A DNA stretch of 64,000 nt, from NCBI GenBank assembly GCA_041688015.1, contig JBDNIY010000016.1, positions 178,438 to 242,437 on the forward strand. Direction: 5' to 3'. This document shows, piece by piece, positions 30,501 through 38,842 of this stretch (position 1 is the stretch's first letter; each line of letters opens with the position of its first letter). The position numbers and the translations under genes were made by a program. Below the pieces are notes generated by a model that ran no database searches, had not been told where the DNA came from, and saw only the letters and a program-made list of their open reading frames with translations. Origin of the DNA: Parvibaculum sp041688015 (GTDB lineage: Bacteria > Pseudomonadota > Alphaproteobacteria > Parvibaculales > Parvibaculaceae).

Positions 30501-31185
30501 CCGCGCCGCCGTGCTCTATGTCTTCCGCTGCATGGTGGGCGACGACATTCCGCTCAATGAAGGCTGCCTGAAACCGCTGGAAATCGTAATCCCCGACGGC
30601 TCCATGCTAGCCCCTCATTTTCCCGCCGCCGTGGTCGGTGGCAATGTCGAAACCAGCCAATGGCTGACCGACGCCCTCTTTGGCGCCTTCGGCACGATGG
30701 CGTCCGCCCAAGGCACGATGAACAACCTCACCTTCGGCAATGCACAGCATCAATACTATGAAACGATCTGTGGCGGTGCGGGCGCAGGGCCCCAATTTGA
30801 CGGGGCCGACGCCGTCCACACCCATATGACCAATTCGCGTCTCACCGATCCTGAAATTCTCGAATGGCGTTTTCCTGTGATCCTCGAAAATTTTGCAATC
30901 CGCCATGGCTCAGGCGGCAAGGGCAAACATAACGGCGGCAACGGTGTCACCCGCGCTATCCAGTTCCGCGAACCGATGACAGTGTCGATCCTGTCAACCC
31001 ATCGCAGCGTGCCGCCCTTCGGATTGGAAGGTGGCGAAGACGCACTTTGCGGAAAAAATGCACTGCGGCGAAAAGACGGCACGATAATTCCGCTGGCAGG
31101 CTCAGATCAGATGGATGTGGAGGCAGGCGACACCATCATCATCGAGACGCCCGGCGGAGGAGGATTTGGCACACCATCTGTGTAG
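27580..31185 (+). CDS. Hydantoinase/5-oxoprolinase, fused HyuA-HyuB
   Basis: A single 1201-residue protein joining both subunits of the ATP-dependent hydantoinase/oxoprolinase family. The HyuA half (about 1-690) begins FWIDRGGTFTDIVARQPDG and has LIGFDMGGTSTDVCHYDGE, an actin-like ATPase signature. The HyuB half begins near DPVMLEIFNNLFMSIAEQMG and includes GDVYVLNAPYNGGTHLPDV and VVGGNVETSQWLTDALFGA. Fused forms resemble eukaryotic 5-oxoprolinase (ATP + 5-oxoproline to glutamate), but hydantoin substrates are possible. The ATG at 27580 matches the family N-terminus better than an earlier in-frame ATG at 27529. Confidence 0.92.
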   Translation: MTNQDDRTGRWDFWIDRGGTFTDIVARQPDGHLTAHKLLSENPEHYEDAALQGIRDLMGTAPDRPLATGQINAVKMGTTVATNALLERKGERVLFLTTQGFGDALRIGYQNRPHLFRLAIVKPDMLFERSAEVSERLSAEGEVLTPLDEAEAYRTLSQAHAAGIRAVAICFMHGYRYPAHENTAARIAHEIGFTQISTSHGVSPLMKFVSRGDTTVVDAYLSPILKRYVARISTALGDDTRLLFMQSSGGLTEASLFEGKDAILSGPAGGVVGAVETARLAGIKRLIGFDMGGTSTDVCHYDGELERSFETEVAGVRMRAPMMQIHTVAAGGGSILHYDHGRLRVGPDSAGANPGPAAYRRGGPLTVTDANVMVGKLLPAYFPPVFGANGKAALDAETVHTQFKSLAQNLDRKPEDVADGFIRIAVENMAQAIKKISVQRGHNVANYALTCFGGAGGQHACLVADALGMSRILFHPLSGVLSAYGMGLADIRASRERAIEMPLDNDGLRHVVKAIETLGAKTRGEVEAQGITPSQIEIIPCLHLRYAGTDTALLIAHGTLDSVRAHFETGHRQRFGFVATDKSIIIEALSVEATGKTADVTESDAIVTIKQSPPIVERQSRFFSEGAWQDAAIFRRDALQAGHRIKGPAIIIEPHQTIVIEPEWAGEVTALNHIILTRATPKRRDHAIGTEVDPVMLEIFNNLFMSIAEQMGFTLEKTAFSVNIKERLDFSCAVFDRASGLVANAPHMPVHLGSMGASVRAVIDQNPTMGPGDVYVLNAPYNGGTHLPDVTVVAPVFDADNKTRLFYVAARGHQADIGGISPGSMPAHSKSVEEEGVLIDNFKLVDGGTFREADMHALLLSGPWPARNPDQNIADLRAEIAACEKGAQELRKMVRDFGLDVVEAYMAHVQDNAEESVRRVIGKLKNAAFEQVMDDGAIIRVKVSVNHKTRSAKIDFTGTSPQLATNLNAPSAVARAAVLYVFRCMVGDDIPLNEGCLKPLEIVIPDGSMLAPHFPAAVVGGNVETSQWLTDALFGAFGTMASAQGTMNNLTFGNAQHQYYETICGGAGAGPQFDGADAVHTHMTNSRLTDPEILEWRFPVILENFAIRHGSGGKGKHNGGNGVTRAIQFREPMTVSILSTHRSVPPFGLEGGEDALCGKNALRRKDGTIIPLAGSDQMDVEAGDTIIIETPGGGGFGTPSV

Positions 31186-31527
31186 AGATTGTTAGTTGTA
31201 GAAAACACAGAACATAACCAGATAGCAAAACGCATCACCTGAAGACGTGAAGATCAGTCAAAACCTGTAGAATGTAAATTTGGATCGAATCAATGCCGCC
31301 AAGAAGTCAAAATTAATGGCTGGCTTGCTATGGCAACAACACAACAACGTCCATTATAGGGCTGAATTCTGCTCTTTCTAGCCCATGTATTTGCGCAACA
31401 TTGTGGTTGCAAAAGCGCAACCAAAAATTGACTTGCACATCCTCATAACCGGACCAAACATCGCGCTGTGACCAGCAGACGGCGCTCGCTATCGCGCCTG
31501 ATGCAACTGCCACATCAGGAGGCCAAG
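31186..31527. other. AT-rich intergenic region upstream of a small ORF
   Basis: No recognisable gene in these 342 bases. An AT-rich first half is followed by a small hairpin (31405-31410 with 31417-31422; an alternative pairing joins 31391-31396 with 31415-31420), and by a TTGACT at 31428 that could be a -35 element for the downstream small ORF. The last 15 bases take part in the hairpin overlapping that ORF's ribosome binding site. Confidence 0.5.
31497..31519 (+). promoter_or_regulatory. Hairpin overlapping a Shine-Dalgarno sequence
   Basis: CCTGATG at 31497-31503 pairs perfectly with CATCAGG at 31513-31519, leaving a nine-base loop. The right arm contains the first AGG of the AGGAGG (31517-31522) that serves the small ORF at 31528. 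Folding would partly hide that binding site, so translation could depend on opening the stem. Confidence 0.5.
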
Positions 31528-31611
31528 ATGATCCATTCAAACAAATTCGGTTTCATCCTCGCATGCTTGGCGTTTGTCTTTGTCGGCGCCATTACGGTTG
31601 GTTTGATCTGA
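31528..31611 (+). CDS. Predicted 27-residue hydrophobic small protein
   Basis: ATG at 31528 with AGGAGG five bases upstream, and TGA at 31609-31611. The product starts MIHSNKFGF and then has a continuous hydrophobic run of Leu, Ala, Phe, Val, Ile and Gly to the end, enough for one membrane helix. It carries a single cysteine in the helix. Size and composition fit a small membrane protein. Function unknown. The strong ribosome binding site and the clean helix argue that it is real, but homologues could not be checked. Confidence 0.55.
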   Translation: MIHSNKFGFILACLAFVFVGAITVGLI

Positions 31612-31915
31612 CGTTCATCATTTGAAACAACAAAGACGGTTCCGCAGCGCGGCGCGCTCGAAGATTTGGCCATCGGTTGTCGTTCGGTCCCTAAAGTAAG
31701 GGACGCGGGGCAGAATGATCTTCACCCGCGTGACGCGTAGCAACGCGTTAGCGCGTGAACGCGTTGGCAAAGTACATTCGCCCCGCGCATGGCAGCGGTC
31801 CTCTTCAAAACAAAAGCCCGACACCACCCGCCTTCACGCAACAAACGTCGCGATGCGTCCCTTTATGAAAGCGGTTCACACAATATGGGGGCACATATCA
31901 CTACGAGGATAAGTT
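31612..31915. other. Intergenic region downstream of metH holding structured repeats
   Basis: These 304 bases separate the small ORF from the metH stop and contain no convincing gene. The middle is a nested palindromic element (31687-31786) listed separately. The remaining 125 bases before metH show no clear signal and no T tract on either strand. Confidence 0.5.
31687..31786. repeat. Nested palindromic element, REP-like
   Basis: Three stems are seen: GTCCCT/AGGGAC (31687-31692 with 31699-31704); an outer stem of 12 pairs with one bulge (31705-31717 with 31775-31786); and, inside it, CAACGCGTT/AACGCGTTG (31741-31749 with 31758-31766). Because it is nearly symmetric it would fold on either strand. 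This resembles intergenic palindromic repeats of Alphaproteobacteria, but no second copy was noticed in this window. Confidence 0.5.
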
Positions 31916-34597
31916 TTACGCTGCTGCGTCGCCCTCGCTCGGCGTGTAGTTGAGGATCGGCGCAAGCCAGCGTTCGCATTCAGCCAGCGTCATGCCCTTG
32001 CGCGCGGCATAGTCCACCACCTGATCACGCTCAATGCGCCCCACGCCGAAATATTCAGCCTGAGGATGCGCAAAATAGAAGCCGCTGACCGCCGCGCCGG
32101 GCCACATGGCGTAGCTTTCGGTCAACTCAATGCCGGTCTGTGCTTCGGCGTCGAGTAACTCAAACAGTGTTTTCTTCTCGGTGTGGTCAGGCTGCGCTGG
32201 ATAGCCTGGCGCCGGGCGAACACCTTGATATTTTTCACCAATCAGATCCGTCTTGTTCAAGGTTTCATCTGCCGCATAAGCCCAGAATTCGCGCCGCACG
32301 CGTTCATGCAAATGTTCCGCAAAAGCTTCGGCTAGACGGTCAGCCAACGATTTGGACAGGATCGACTTATAGTCATCCAACTGCTCGGCATAACGTTTGG
32401 CGATCTCATCTTCGCCATGGCCCGCCGTCACGGCAAAACCACCGACATAATCGGCCACGCCGCTTTCCTTGGGCGCCACAAAGTCGGCCATTGCCATATT
32501 GGGGCGCTCTGAACGCACACGCTTCATCTGCTGGCGCAGTGAATGAAGCACGGCGCGCTGCTCACTACGCGTGTCATCTGTATAGATCTCAATATCGTCC
32601 ATACCCGTGGAATTGGCGGGCCAAAGGCCAATGACCCCAGAAGCCTTGAGCCACTTCTCCTCGACCATCTGCTTAAGCATTTCCTGCGCATCCGCAAACA
32701 GCGAACGTGCCGCTTCGCCAATCAGATCATCTTGAAGAATTTGTGGATAGTGCCCGGCCAGCTCCCATGTCGCAAAGAAAGGCGTCCAGTCGATATAAGG
32801 CACCAGCTTTTCCAGCGGATAGTCATCAAACGCTTTGATGCCGAGAAAGGTTGGTTTTGTCGGCGTGTAGTCTGTCAAATCAATTCGCAAACGATTTTCG
32901 CGGGCCGCCTCAAGGCTCTGGCGCTCTTTGGTTTGGCGCGCATTGGCATGCGCTGCTGCCATCTTCTTATATTCAGCGCGCACGTCGTCGATATATTGAA
33001 CCTTGGATTTCGGTGAAATCAACTGCGAGACAACGCCAACAGCCCGGCTCGCATCGGTGACATAAATCGCTTGTCCGCGCTTATAATGCGGATGCACCTT
33101 AACGGCGGTGTGAATACGGCTCGTCGTCGCCCCACCGATCAACAGCGGAATATCAAAACCTTCGCGCTCCATTTCGGCCGCGACATTGCACATCTCGTCA
33201 AGGCTCGGCGTGATGAGGCCAGACAAGCCGATCACATCGACTTTTTCAGCCCGCGCAACTTCCAAAATTTTGGCAGCGGGAACCATTACACCAAGGTCAA
33301 TCACCTCGTAGTTATTGCATTGGAGGACAACGCCGACGATGTTTTTGCCGATATCATGCACGTCACCCTTGACGGTCGCCATCAGGATGCGCGCTGCCGC
33401 CTTGTTTTGCTCGGCGCCGGTGCGGCGTTTTTCTTCTTCCATGAAAGGCAGAAGATAGGCCACCGCCTGTTTCATCACGCGGGCAGACTTCACCACTTGC
33501 GGCAAGAACATCTTGCCCGCGCCAAAGAGATCGCCGACCACATTCATGCCATCCATCAACGGCCCTTCGATCACGTCAAGCGGCTTGTCGGCGGCGGCGC
33601 GCGCGGCCTCTGTGTCTTCTTCGATGAAAGCGTTAATGCCTTTGACCAGCGAATGCGTTAGACGCTCTGTGACCGGCAGCTCGCGCCAACTCAGGTCTTC
33701 TTCTTTCTTCTTGCCCTCACCACCTCTGTAACGCTCAGCAATTTCCAGCAACCGCTCCGTGCCGTCGGCTCGCCGATTGAGGATCACATCTTCAACGCGC
33801 TCGCGCAGCTCCGGCTCAATGTCATCATAGATGGCAAGCTGGCCTGCATTGACGATGCCCATGTCCATGCCCGCCTGAATGGCATGATAGAGAAACACCG
33901 AATGCATCGCCTCGCGTACCCGTTCATTGCCGCGAAACGAGAACGACACGTTGGATACGCCGCCCGAGACATGCGCATAGGGCAGGTTTTGCTTGATCCG
34001 CCGCGTCGCCTCGATGAACTCAACGCCATAGTTGTTATGTTCGTCGATACCTGTCGCGACAGCAAAAATATTGGGGTCAAAAATAATATCTTCAGGTGGA
34101 AAGTCGATTTTATCGACCAGAAGCCGATAGGATCGCTCGCAAATCTCAACCTTGCGATTGGCGGTATCGGCCTGCCCGTCCTCGTCAAACGCCATGACCA
34201 CGGCGGCCGCGCCATAGCGCATGATTTTGCGTGCGTGATCAAGAAACGCCTCTTCGCCTTCCTTTAGGCTGATGGAATTGACGATCGCCTTGCCCTGCAC
34301 GCATTTCAAACCCGCCTCAATGATCGACCATTTGGAGCTGTCGAGCATGATCGGCACGCGCGAAATGTCAGGTTCTGCTGCAATCAAATTGAGAAAGCGC
34401 ACCATGGCCTGCTCGCTATCAAGCATGCCCTCATCCATATTGATGTCGATGATCTGCGCGCCGCTCTCAACCTGCTGAAGCGCCACGGCCAAAGCCTCAT
34501 CAAACCGTCCATCAATGATCAGCTTTTTAAATTTTGCCGAGCCGGTGACATTGGTCCGTTCGCCGATATTAATGAAACTGGCTATTGGTTGGGTCAT
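31916..34597 (-). CDS. metH: Methionine synthase, pterin/cobalamin/activation part (MetH2)
   Basis: An 893-residue protein carrying the last three MetH modules. The pterin-binding domain starts FINIGERTNVTGSAKF; the cobalamin-binding domain has DVHDIGKNIVGVVLQ with its cobalt-ligand His; and the activation domain contains GLWPANSTGMDDIEIY and the SAM-binding region RPAPGYPAQPDHTEK. It lacks the homocysteine-binding domain, which is made by the separate gene 24 bases upstream. Split methionine synthases occur in several Alphaproteobacteria. Confidence 0.97.
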   Translation of the reverse strand: MTQPIASFINIGERTNVTGSAKFKKLIIDGRFDEALAVALQQVESGAQIIDINMDEGMLDSEQAMVRFLNLIAAEPDISRVPIMLDSSKWSIIEAGLKCVQGKAIVNSISLKEGEEAFLDHARKIMRYGAAAVVMAFDEDGQADTANRKVEICERSYRLLVDKIDFPPEDIIFDPNIFAVATGIDEHNNYGVEFIEATRRIKQNLPYAHVSGGVSNVSFSFRGNERVREAMHSVFLYHAIQAGMDMGIVNAGQLAIYDDIEPELRERVEDVILNRRADGTERLLEIAERYRGGEGKKKEEDLSWRELPVTERLTHSLVKGINAFIEEDTEAARAAADKPLDVIEGPLMDGMNVVGDLFGAGKMFLPQVVKSARVMKQAVAYLLPFMEEEKRRTGAEQNKAAARILMATVKGDVHDIGKNIVGVVLQCNNYEVIDLGVMVPAAKILEVARAEKVDVIGLSGLITPSLDEMCNVAAEMEREGFDIPLLIGGATTSRIHTAVKVHPHYKRGQAIYVTDASRAVGVVSQLISPKSKVQYIDDVRAEYKKMAAAHANARQTKERQSLEAARENRLRIDLTDYTPTKPTFLGIKAFDDYPLEKLVPYIDWTPFFATWELAGHYPQILQDDLIGEAARSLFADAQEMLKQMVEEKWLKASGVIGLWPANSTGMDDIEIYTDDTRSEQRAVLHSLRQQMKRVRSERPNMAMADFVAPKESGVADYVGGFAVTAGHGEDEIAKRYAEQLDDYKSILSKSLADRLAEAFAEHLHERVRREFWAYAADETLNKTDLIGEKYQGVRPAPGYPAQPDHTEKKTLFELLDAEAQTGIELTESYAMWPGAAVSGFYFAHPQAEYFGVGRIERDQVVDYAARKGMTLAECERWLAPILNYTPSEGDAAA

Positions 34598-34621
34598 ATC
34601 AATTCTCTGTATCTGTTTGGA

Positions 34622-35683
34622 TTAAGCGCCGGTAAAGGGTTCAAGGCCCGACAGCCGCAATCGCGGCACAATTTCAGGCTTTTCGCGCGGCGCCATGTCC
34701 TTCACTGCTTCGGCAATGGCATGAATATGTGCAGGCGTTGTGCCGCAACACCCGCCAACGATATTGACAAGGCCAGATGCAGCAAACTCGCTAACGAGTT
34801 TTGCCATGTGTTCGGGTGTCTCGTCATATTCACCCATTTCATTGGGTAAACCGGCATTGGGGTGCGCGCTGATATTGACCCCGGCGATGCGTGACAATGT
34901 ATGGACATGGGGCCGCATTTCCTTAGCACCCAGTGCACAATTGAGTCCGACTGAAAAAGGCCTCACATGCGACACAGAGTTCCAAAAAGCTTCCGGCGTC
35001 TGGCCTGACAGCAAGCGTCCTGACATATCCGTGATCGTGCCAGAAATCATCACCGGCAATTCAATGCCCAGTTCTTCAAACGCTTCAGACACCGCAAAGA
35101 GCGCCGCCTTGGCGTTTAGCGTATCGAAAATCGTCTCGACCATAATGAGGTCTGCCCCACCTTCGATAAGGCCGCGCGTCGACGCCTTATAGGCCTCTCG
35201 CAGCTCGTCGAACGTGACATTGCGAAAGCCCGGATCGCTGACCTTGGGCGAGATCGACGCTGTGCGATTGGTCGGCCCCAAAACGCCCGCCACATAGCAA
35301 ACGCGGCCCGGCTCTTCCGCCTCAACAATGGTAGCCGCCTCGCGAGCGATCCGCGCGCTCTCGACGTTCATCTCGTAGGCGACGGATTCGAGTTTGTAAT
35401 CGGCCTGCGCGATGACCGTTGCACCAAACGTATTGGTTTCGGCGATGTCAGCTCCGGCACGAAAATACTCAAGATGGATGTCGCGCAAAATATCCGGCCG
35501 TACAAGCCCGATCAGCTCATTGTCACCCTTGAGGTCGGAGGAATGATCCTTGAAACGGTCGCCGCGAAAATCAGCTTCCGTCAGCTTATAGCTCTGGATC
35601 ATCGTGCCCATCGCGCCATCAAGCACAAGCACACGGGTCTTGGCTTCTTCTTTCAATCGGGCAATACGTTCGTCTCTGGTCAT
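34622..35683 (-). CDS. Methionine synthase, homocysteine-binding part (MetH1)
   Basis: A 353-residue homocysteine S-methyltransferase domain: VLDGAMGTMIQSYKLTEADF near the start, NTFGATVIAQADY, and zinc-binding cysteines in GLNCALGAKEM and NIVGGCCGTTPAHI. With the following gene it makes up a complete cobalamin-dependent methionine synthase as two polypeptides. It sits between metF and the rest of metH on the same strand. Confidence 0.95.
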   Translation of the reverse strand: MTRDERIARLKEEAKTRVLVLDGAMGTMIQSYKLTEADFRGDRFKDHSSDLKGDNELIGLVRPDILRDIHLEYFRAGADIAETNTFGATVIAQADYKLESVAYEMNVESARIAREAATIVEAEEPGRVCYVAGVLGPTNRTASISPKVSDPGFRNVTFDELREAYKASTRGLIEGGADLIMVETIFDTLNAKAALFAVSEAFEELGIELPVMISGTITDMSGRLLSGQTPEAFWNSVSHVRPFSVGLNCALGAKEMRPHVHTLSRIAGVNISAHPNAGLPNEMGEYDETPEHMAKLVSEFAASGLVNIVGGCCGTTPAHIHAIAEAVKDMAPREKPEIVPRLRLSGLEPFTGA

Positions 35684-35694
35684 CTCATACGTCC

Positions 35695-36597
35695 TTATGA
35701 CACCGGCACAGTTGCGGGAACTACATGCCTGCGTACGCCCAATACATTACAGATGGCAAAAGTCAGATCTGCCTGATTGAGCGTGTAGAAGTGAAAACGG
35801 TCGAACCCGTAGGCGCGCAACCGATTGACCTGCTCGGCGGCCACATAGGCCGCGATCAACTTGCGCGTCTCCAACTCGTCATCGAGTCCGATATAATAGT
35901 CATCGAGCCATTTTGGAATAGACGCCCCACAGCGCCCCGCCATGCGCTTGGTGCCCTTAAAATTTGTTGTCGGCATGATACCCGGCACAAGCGGAACCTC
36001 AACGCCTGCGCGGCGCACAGCGTCGAGGAAACGTGCGTGTTTTTCGGTATCAAAGACAAACTGGCTGATCGCCCTCGTCGCGCCAGCGTCCACCTTTTGC
36101 TTGAGAATATCAATATCAGCATCCAACGAAAGCGACTCAGGATGCTTCTCAGGATAGGCGCTGACAATGACTTCAAAATCGGCGATCTTGCGGATACCAG
36201 CAATGAGATCAGGCGTCGACTGATAGCCTTGCGGATGCGGCACGTAAGGCGCGCCAAGCTCCGGCATGTCGCCACGCAAAGCAACAATATGACGAATGCC
36301 TGCGTCCCAATAGGCGCGAATGACATCATCTGTTTCGCCCTTTGACGCGCCGACGCAGGTCAGATGCGCCGCTGGCGTCAAACTCGTTTCCTGCGCAATG
36401 CGTTTCACGGTGCCATGCGTGCGCTCACGCGTGGACCCACCCGCCCCATAGGTAACGGACACGAGTTCGGGCTGAAAAGGTTCCAACCGACGAATGGAAC
36501 GCCACAATGTCTCCTCCATTTCTGGTGTCTTAGGCGGAAAGAATTCAAAGGAGACGCGCGTCGCGCTACTGTCGCTATAAGATGTGTGATCACTCAT
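35695..36597 (-). CDS. metF: Methylenetetrahydrofolate reductase
   Basis: FAD enzyme (300 aa) making 5-methyl-tetrahydrofolate, the methyl donor for the methionine synthase just downstream. The signatures are FEFFPPKTPEMEETLW, VSVTYGAGGSTRERT, and HIVALRGDMP, followed by DQFVFD-like ISQFVFDTEKHARFLDAVR. It overlaps the ArsR-methyltransferase gene by 4 bases, pointing to translational coupling in one operon. Confidence 0.97.
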   Translation of the reverse strand: MSDHTSYSDSSATRVSFEFFPPKTPEMEETLWRSIRRLEPFQPELVSVTYGAGGSTRERTHGTVKRIAQETSLTPAAHLTCVGASKGETDDVIRAYWDAGIRHIVALRGDMPELGAPYVPHPQGYQSTPDLIAGIRKIADFEVIVSAYPEKHPESLSLDADIDILKQKVDAGATRAISQFVFDTEKHARFLDAVRRAGVEVPLVPGIMPTTNFKGTKRMAGRCGASIPKWLDDYYIGLDDELETRKLIAAYVAAEQVNRLRAYGFDRFHFYTLNQADLTFAICNVLGVRRHVVPATVPVS

Positions 36598-37598
36598 GCA
36601 CTCGCATCCTCAAGTTCGCTCTGATGTTGAGCAAGCGCCAGTCTTCGATCGCCCGGCTTGTCTGCGGCATAGATAACAACCGTCAAGGTGGCTCCTTCAT
36701 CGCCTTGCGGCGGCGGCAGACGACGCGTGTCCACCATCGACAAGCCAGCCTGCGCCAGCCAGCTTTGAACCTCGTCTACGCTGAAGCCAAGCCGACGATG
36801 CGCCTGTTCCTCGCGTAGAAAGTCGAGGCCATGTGGCGCAAAATCGGCAATCAGCAAACGTCCGCCCGGCTGCAAGATGCGGCCCGCCTCGATCACTGCC
36901 GCAGCGGGGTCGTCCATGTAATGCAGCACTTGATGCAGCGTCACAAGATCAGCCGTGCCGTCGGCCAGCGGCAGGTCATACAAGTCTCCCTGTCTGAGCG
37001 AGCAATGCTCAATACCCGCCTGATCCAGCTGCACCCGTGCGAAAGCCAACATTTCCGGCGACAGATCAATGCCCAAGCTGGACTTGGCCTTCGGGCCGAT
37101 CAGTTCAATCATGCGGCCCGTACCGGTGCCTAGATCGACAAAATTTTCAATGGCCTCACCCGGAAAACCAAACTCCATAATCGCCTGCTCGACCTTGGTT
37201 TCAGGCACATGCAGCGACCGAATACGGTTCCACTCATCGACATTGACGCGGAAAAATTCAGACGCCCGTTCCGCGCGTGCTGCCCGCACCGCATCAAGGC
37301 GTTCAAGGTCACGCACAATGGTCTGATCGTCTGTCGGAATAAGCATCGTCAGAACACTGGCCAGCTTGACCCCCGCCCCGCTCTGGGAACGACGGTAGAA
37401 GACCCAGCTTCCCTCCCGAAAGCGATCAAGCAAACCCGCTTCGCACAGCAATTTCAGGTGCCGACTGACGCGAGGCTGACTCTGGCGCAGGATTTGGGTG
37501 AGCTCGGTCACGGTGAGCTCGCTCTTGGCCAATATAGCAAGCAGGCGCAACCGGGTAGGCTCACCCGCCGCGCGCAATCCTGTCAGAAGGTCGTCCAT
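36594..37598 (-). CDS. ArsR-family regulator fused to a SAM-dependent methyltransferase
   Basis: A 334-residue two-domain protein. Residues 1-95 are an ArsR winged helix (LLTGLRAAGEPTRLRLLAIL, then LRQSQPRVSRHLKLLCEAGLL); the rest is a class I methyltransferase with FVDLGTGTGRMIELIG and LGIDLSPEMLAFARVQL. The ATG at 37598 is chosen because GAGG lies upstream; a GTG at 37622 lacks one. First gene of an operon with metF and metH. A role as a sensor of methionine-cycle metabolites such as SAM or SAH is inferred from context and the SAM fold. Confidence 0.9.
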   Translation of the reverse strand: MDDLLTGLRAAGEPTRLRLLAILAKSELTVTELTQILRQSQPRVSRHLKLLCEAGLLDRFREGSWVFYRRSQSGAGVKLASVLTMLIPTDDQTIVRDLERLDAVRAARAERASEFFRVNVDEWNRIRSLHVPETKVEQAIMEFGFPGEAIENFVDLGTGTGRMIELIGPKAKSSLGIDLSPEMLAFARVQLDQAGIEHCSLRQGDLYDLPLADGTADLVTLHQVLHYMDDPAAAVIEAGRILQPGGRLLIADFAPHGLDFLREEQAHRRLGFSVDEVQSWLAQAGLSMVDTRRLPPPQGDEGATLTVVIYAADKPGDRRLALAQHQSELEDASA

Positions 37599-37917
37599 AT
37601 CCGCCTCACGATTGTAACTCACAATATAAACATATCTTTATGTATGTATTCAAGTGGCAATCAGAAACCAAAATAGGGGTATTTCAGCAACACTGACGCA
37701 TTCGGGAAACGCCACCCCTTTAGACTCGCTAGCGAACACCCTAGCTCTATGCTAGCAAGGTGACTGGGTCTGGGACTGAAGGAGCACAAAAAAATAATGC
37801 GCTCCTTAAGGGAATGTGCGGCTTTCTGCATCCAATATGGTCTTTCCAAGACCAGACCACGCCGACATCTCACTCGGCGCAACGATAGCCTTTAGAGGCC
37901 ATAAGACGGATGACAGA
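37599..37917. other. Divergent intergenic region with a possible ArsR operator
   Basis: About 320 bases separate the met operon from mlaA. Close to the met operon is an AT-rich dyad (listed separately), suitable for the leftward promoter. The rest shows an AT-rich stretch near 37785-37800 but no clear promoter or terminator for mlaA. A second open stretch leads into mlaA from 37816 in frame, which gives no plausible signal peptide. Confidence 0.5.
37630..37643. promoter_or_regulatory. Candidate ArsR-type operator in front of the met operon
   Basis: ACATA at 37630-37634 and TATGT at 37639-37643 form a perfect five-base dyad with a four-base spacer, within an AT-rich stretch 30-45 bases upstream of the ArsR-methyltransferase start. 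ArsR-family proteins bind short AT-rich palindromes in their own promoters, so autoregulation by the fusion protein is likely but unproven. Confidence 0.5.
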
Positions 37918-38733
37918 ATGATGTTGGTTGCAAAGATCCTAAATCTGAGCGTCAAAGCGGCCTGCTTTACCTCACTGATCATGGTGGCCGCCTGCGCGAC
38001 AAAGCCAGACCCGAGCAACATCGCCGCTGTTCAGGCCTATAATGACACCAATGACCCGATTGAACCGTTGAATCGCTATTTCTTCGAGTTGAATCGATTC
38101 TTCGACACCATTCTGATCAAACCCGTCGCCACTTGGTATGCGGGTGTCGTGCCTAACCCCGCCCGCCAAGGCATTCGCAATTTCCTCGACAATCTGACGA
38201 GCCCCGTCGTGCTGGCCAATGATGGCCTGCAAGGCGAGTGGGATCGCGCCGGGTCCACCGCGGCCCGCTTTGGAATCAATACAACTGTCGGTGTGCTCGG
38301 CTTGTTCGATCCGGCCACCGGCTGGGGATACCCCCAACACCGCGAAGATTTCGGCCAGACGCTCGCCACCTACGGCACGCCGGAAGGTCCTTATATCTTT
38401 CTGCCAATCCTTGGCCCCTCACCGCCGCGCGATCTGACTGGCTTCGTTGTTGATCGCTTCTTTGATCCGCTGACCTATGTCTATTGGGGTGGCCCCTATA
38501 CCGTGCCGGTCACGCGCTTTGTCCTGAACGGTGTCGATGTGCGCTCGCGCAACCTCGACACGCTGGACCAGATCGAGCGCACGTCGGTTGACTATTACGC
38601 CACCGTTCGCAGCCTCTATCGTCAAAGCCGGGCCAACGAAATTGCCAATGGCAAGACGAACACAGACAATTTACCGGACATCAACAACCTAAATTTCGAC
38701 ACAAACGAGCCTCAGGCTGTCGCTCCAAAGTAG
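37918..38733 (+). CDS. mlaA: MlaA (VacJ) outer-membrane lipoprotein
   Basis: Removes misplaced phospholipids from the outer leaflet of the outer membrane. The product (271 aa) starts with a lipoprotein signal ending VAACATKPD, then DPIEPLNRYFFELNRFFD, PNPARQGIRNFLDNLTSPV and DFGQTLATYGTPEGPYIFLPILGPS, all typical of MlaA. Two adjacent ATG codons (37918 and 37921) are possible starts. mlaC follows on the same strand; the inner-membrane Mla parts are not in the window. Confidence 0.93.
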   Translation: MMLVAKILNLSVKAACFTSLIMVAACATKPDPSNIAAVQAYNDTNDPIEPLNRYFFELNRFFDTILIKPVATWYAGVVPNPARQGIRNFLDNLTSPVVLANDGLQGEWDRAGSTAARFGINTTVGVLGLFDPATGWGYPQHREDFGQTLATYGTPEGPYIFLPILGPSPPRDLTGFVVDRFFDPLTYVYWGGPYTVPVTRFVLNGVDVRSRNLDTLDQIERTSVDYYATVRSLYRQSRANEIANGKTNTDNLPDINNLNFDTNEPQAVAPK

Positions 38734-38842
38734 AGGCAAGCCTGCCGCTGGAACTTGCGCACATCACGCCCGTGAGGCGTTTGATGCCGGAGGAATGTCT
38801 CGGGAAACCGAGATCAAAATCAATGCCCCAGGAGGCTTCTCT

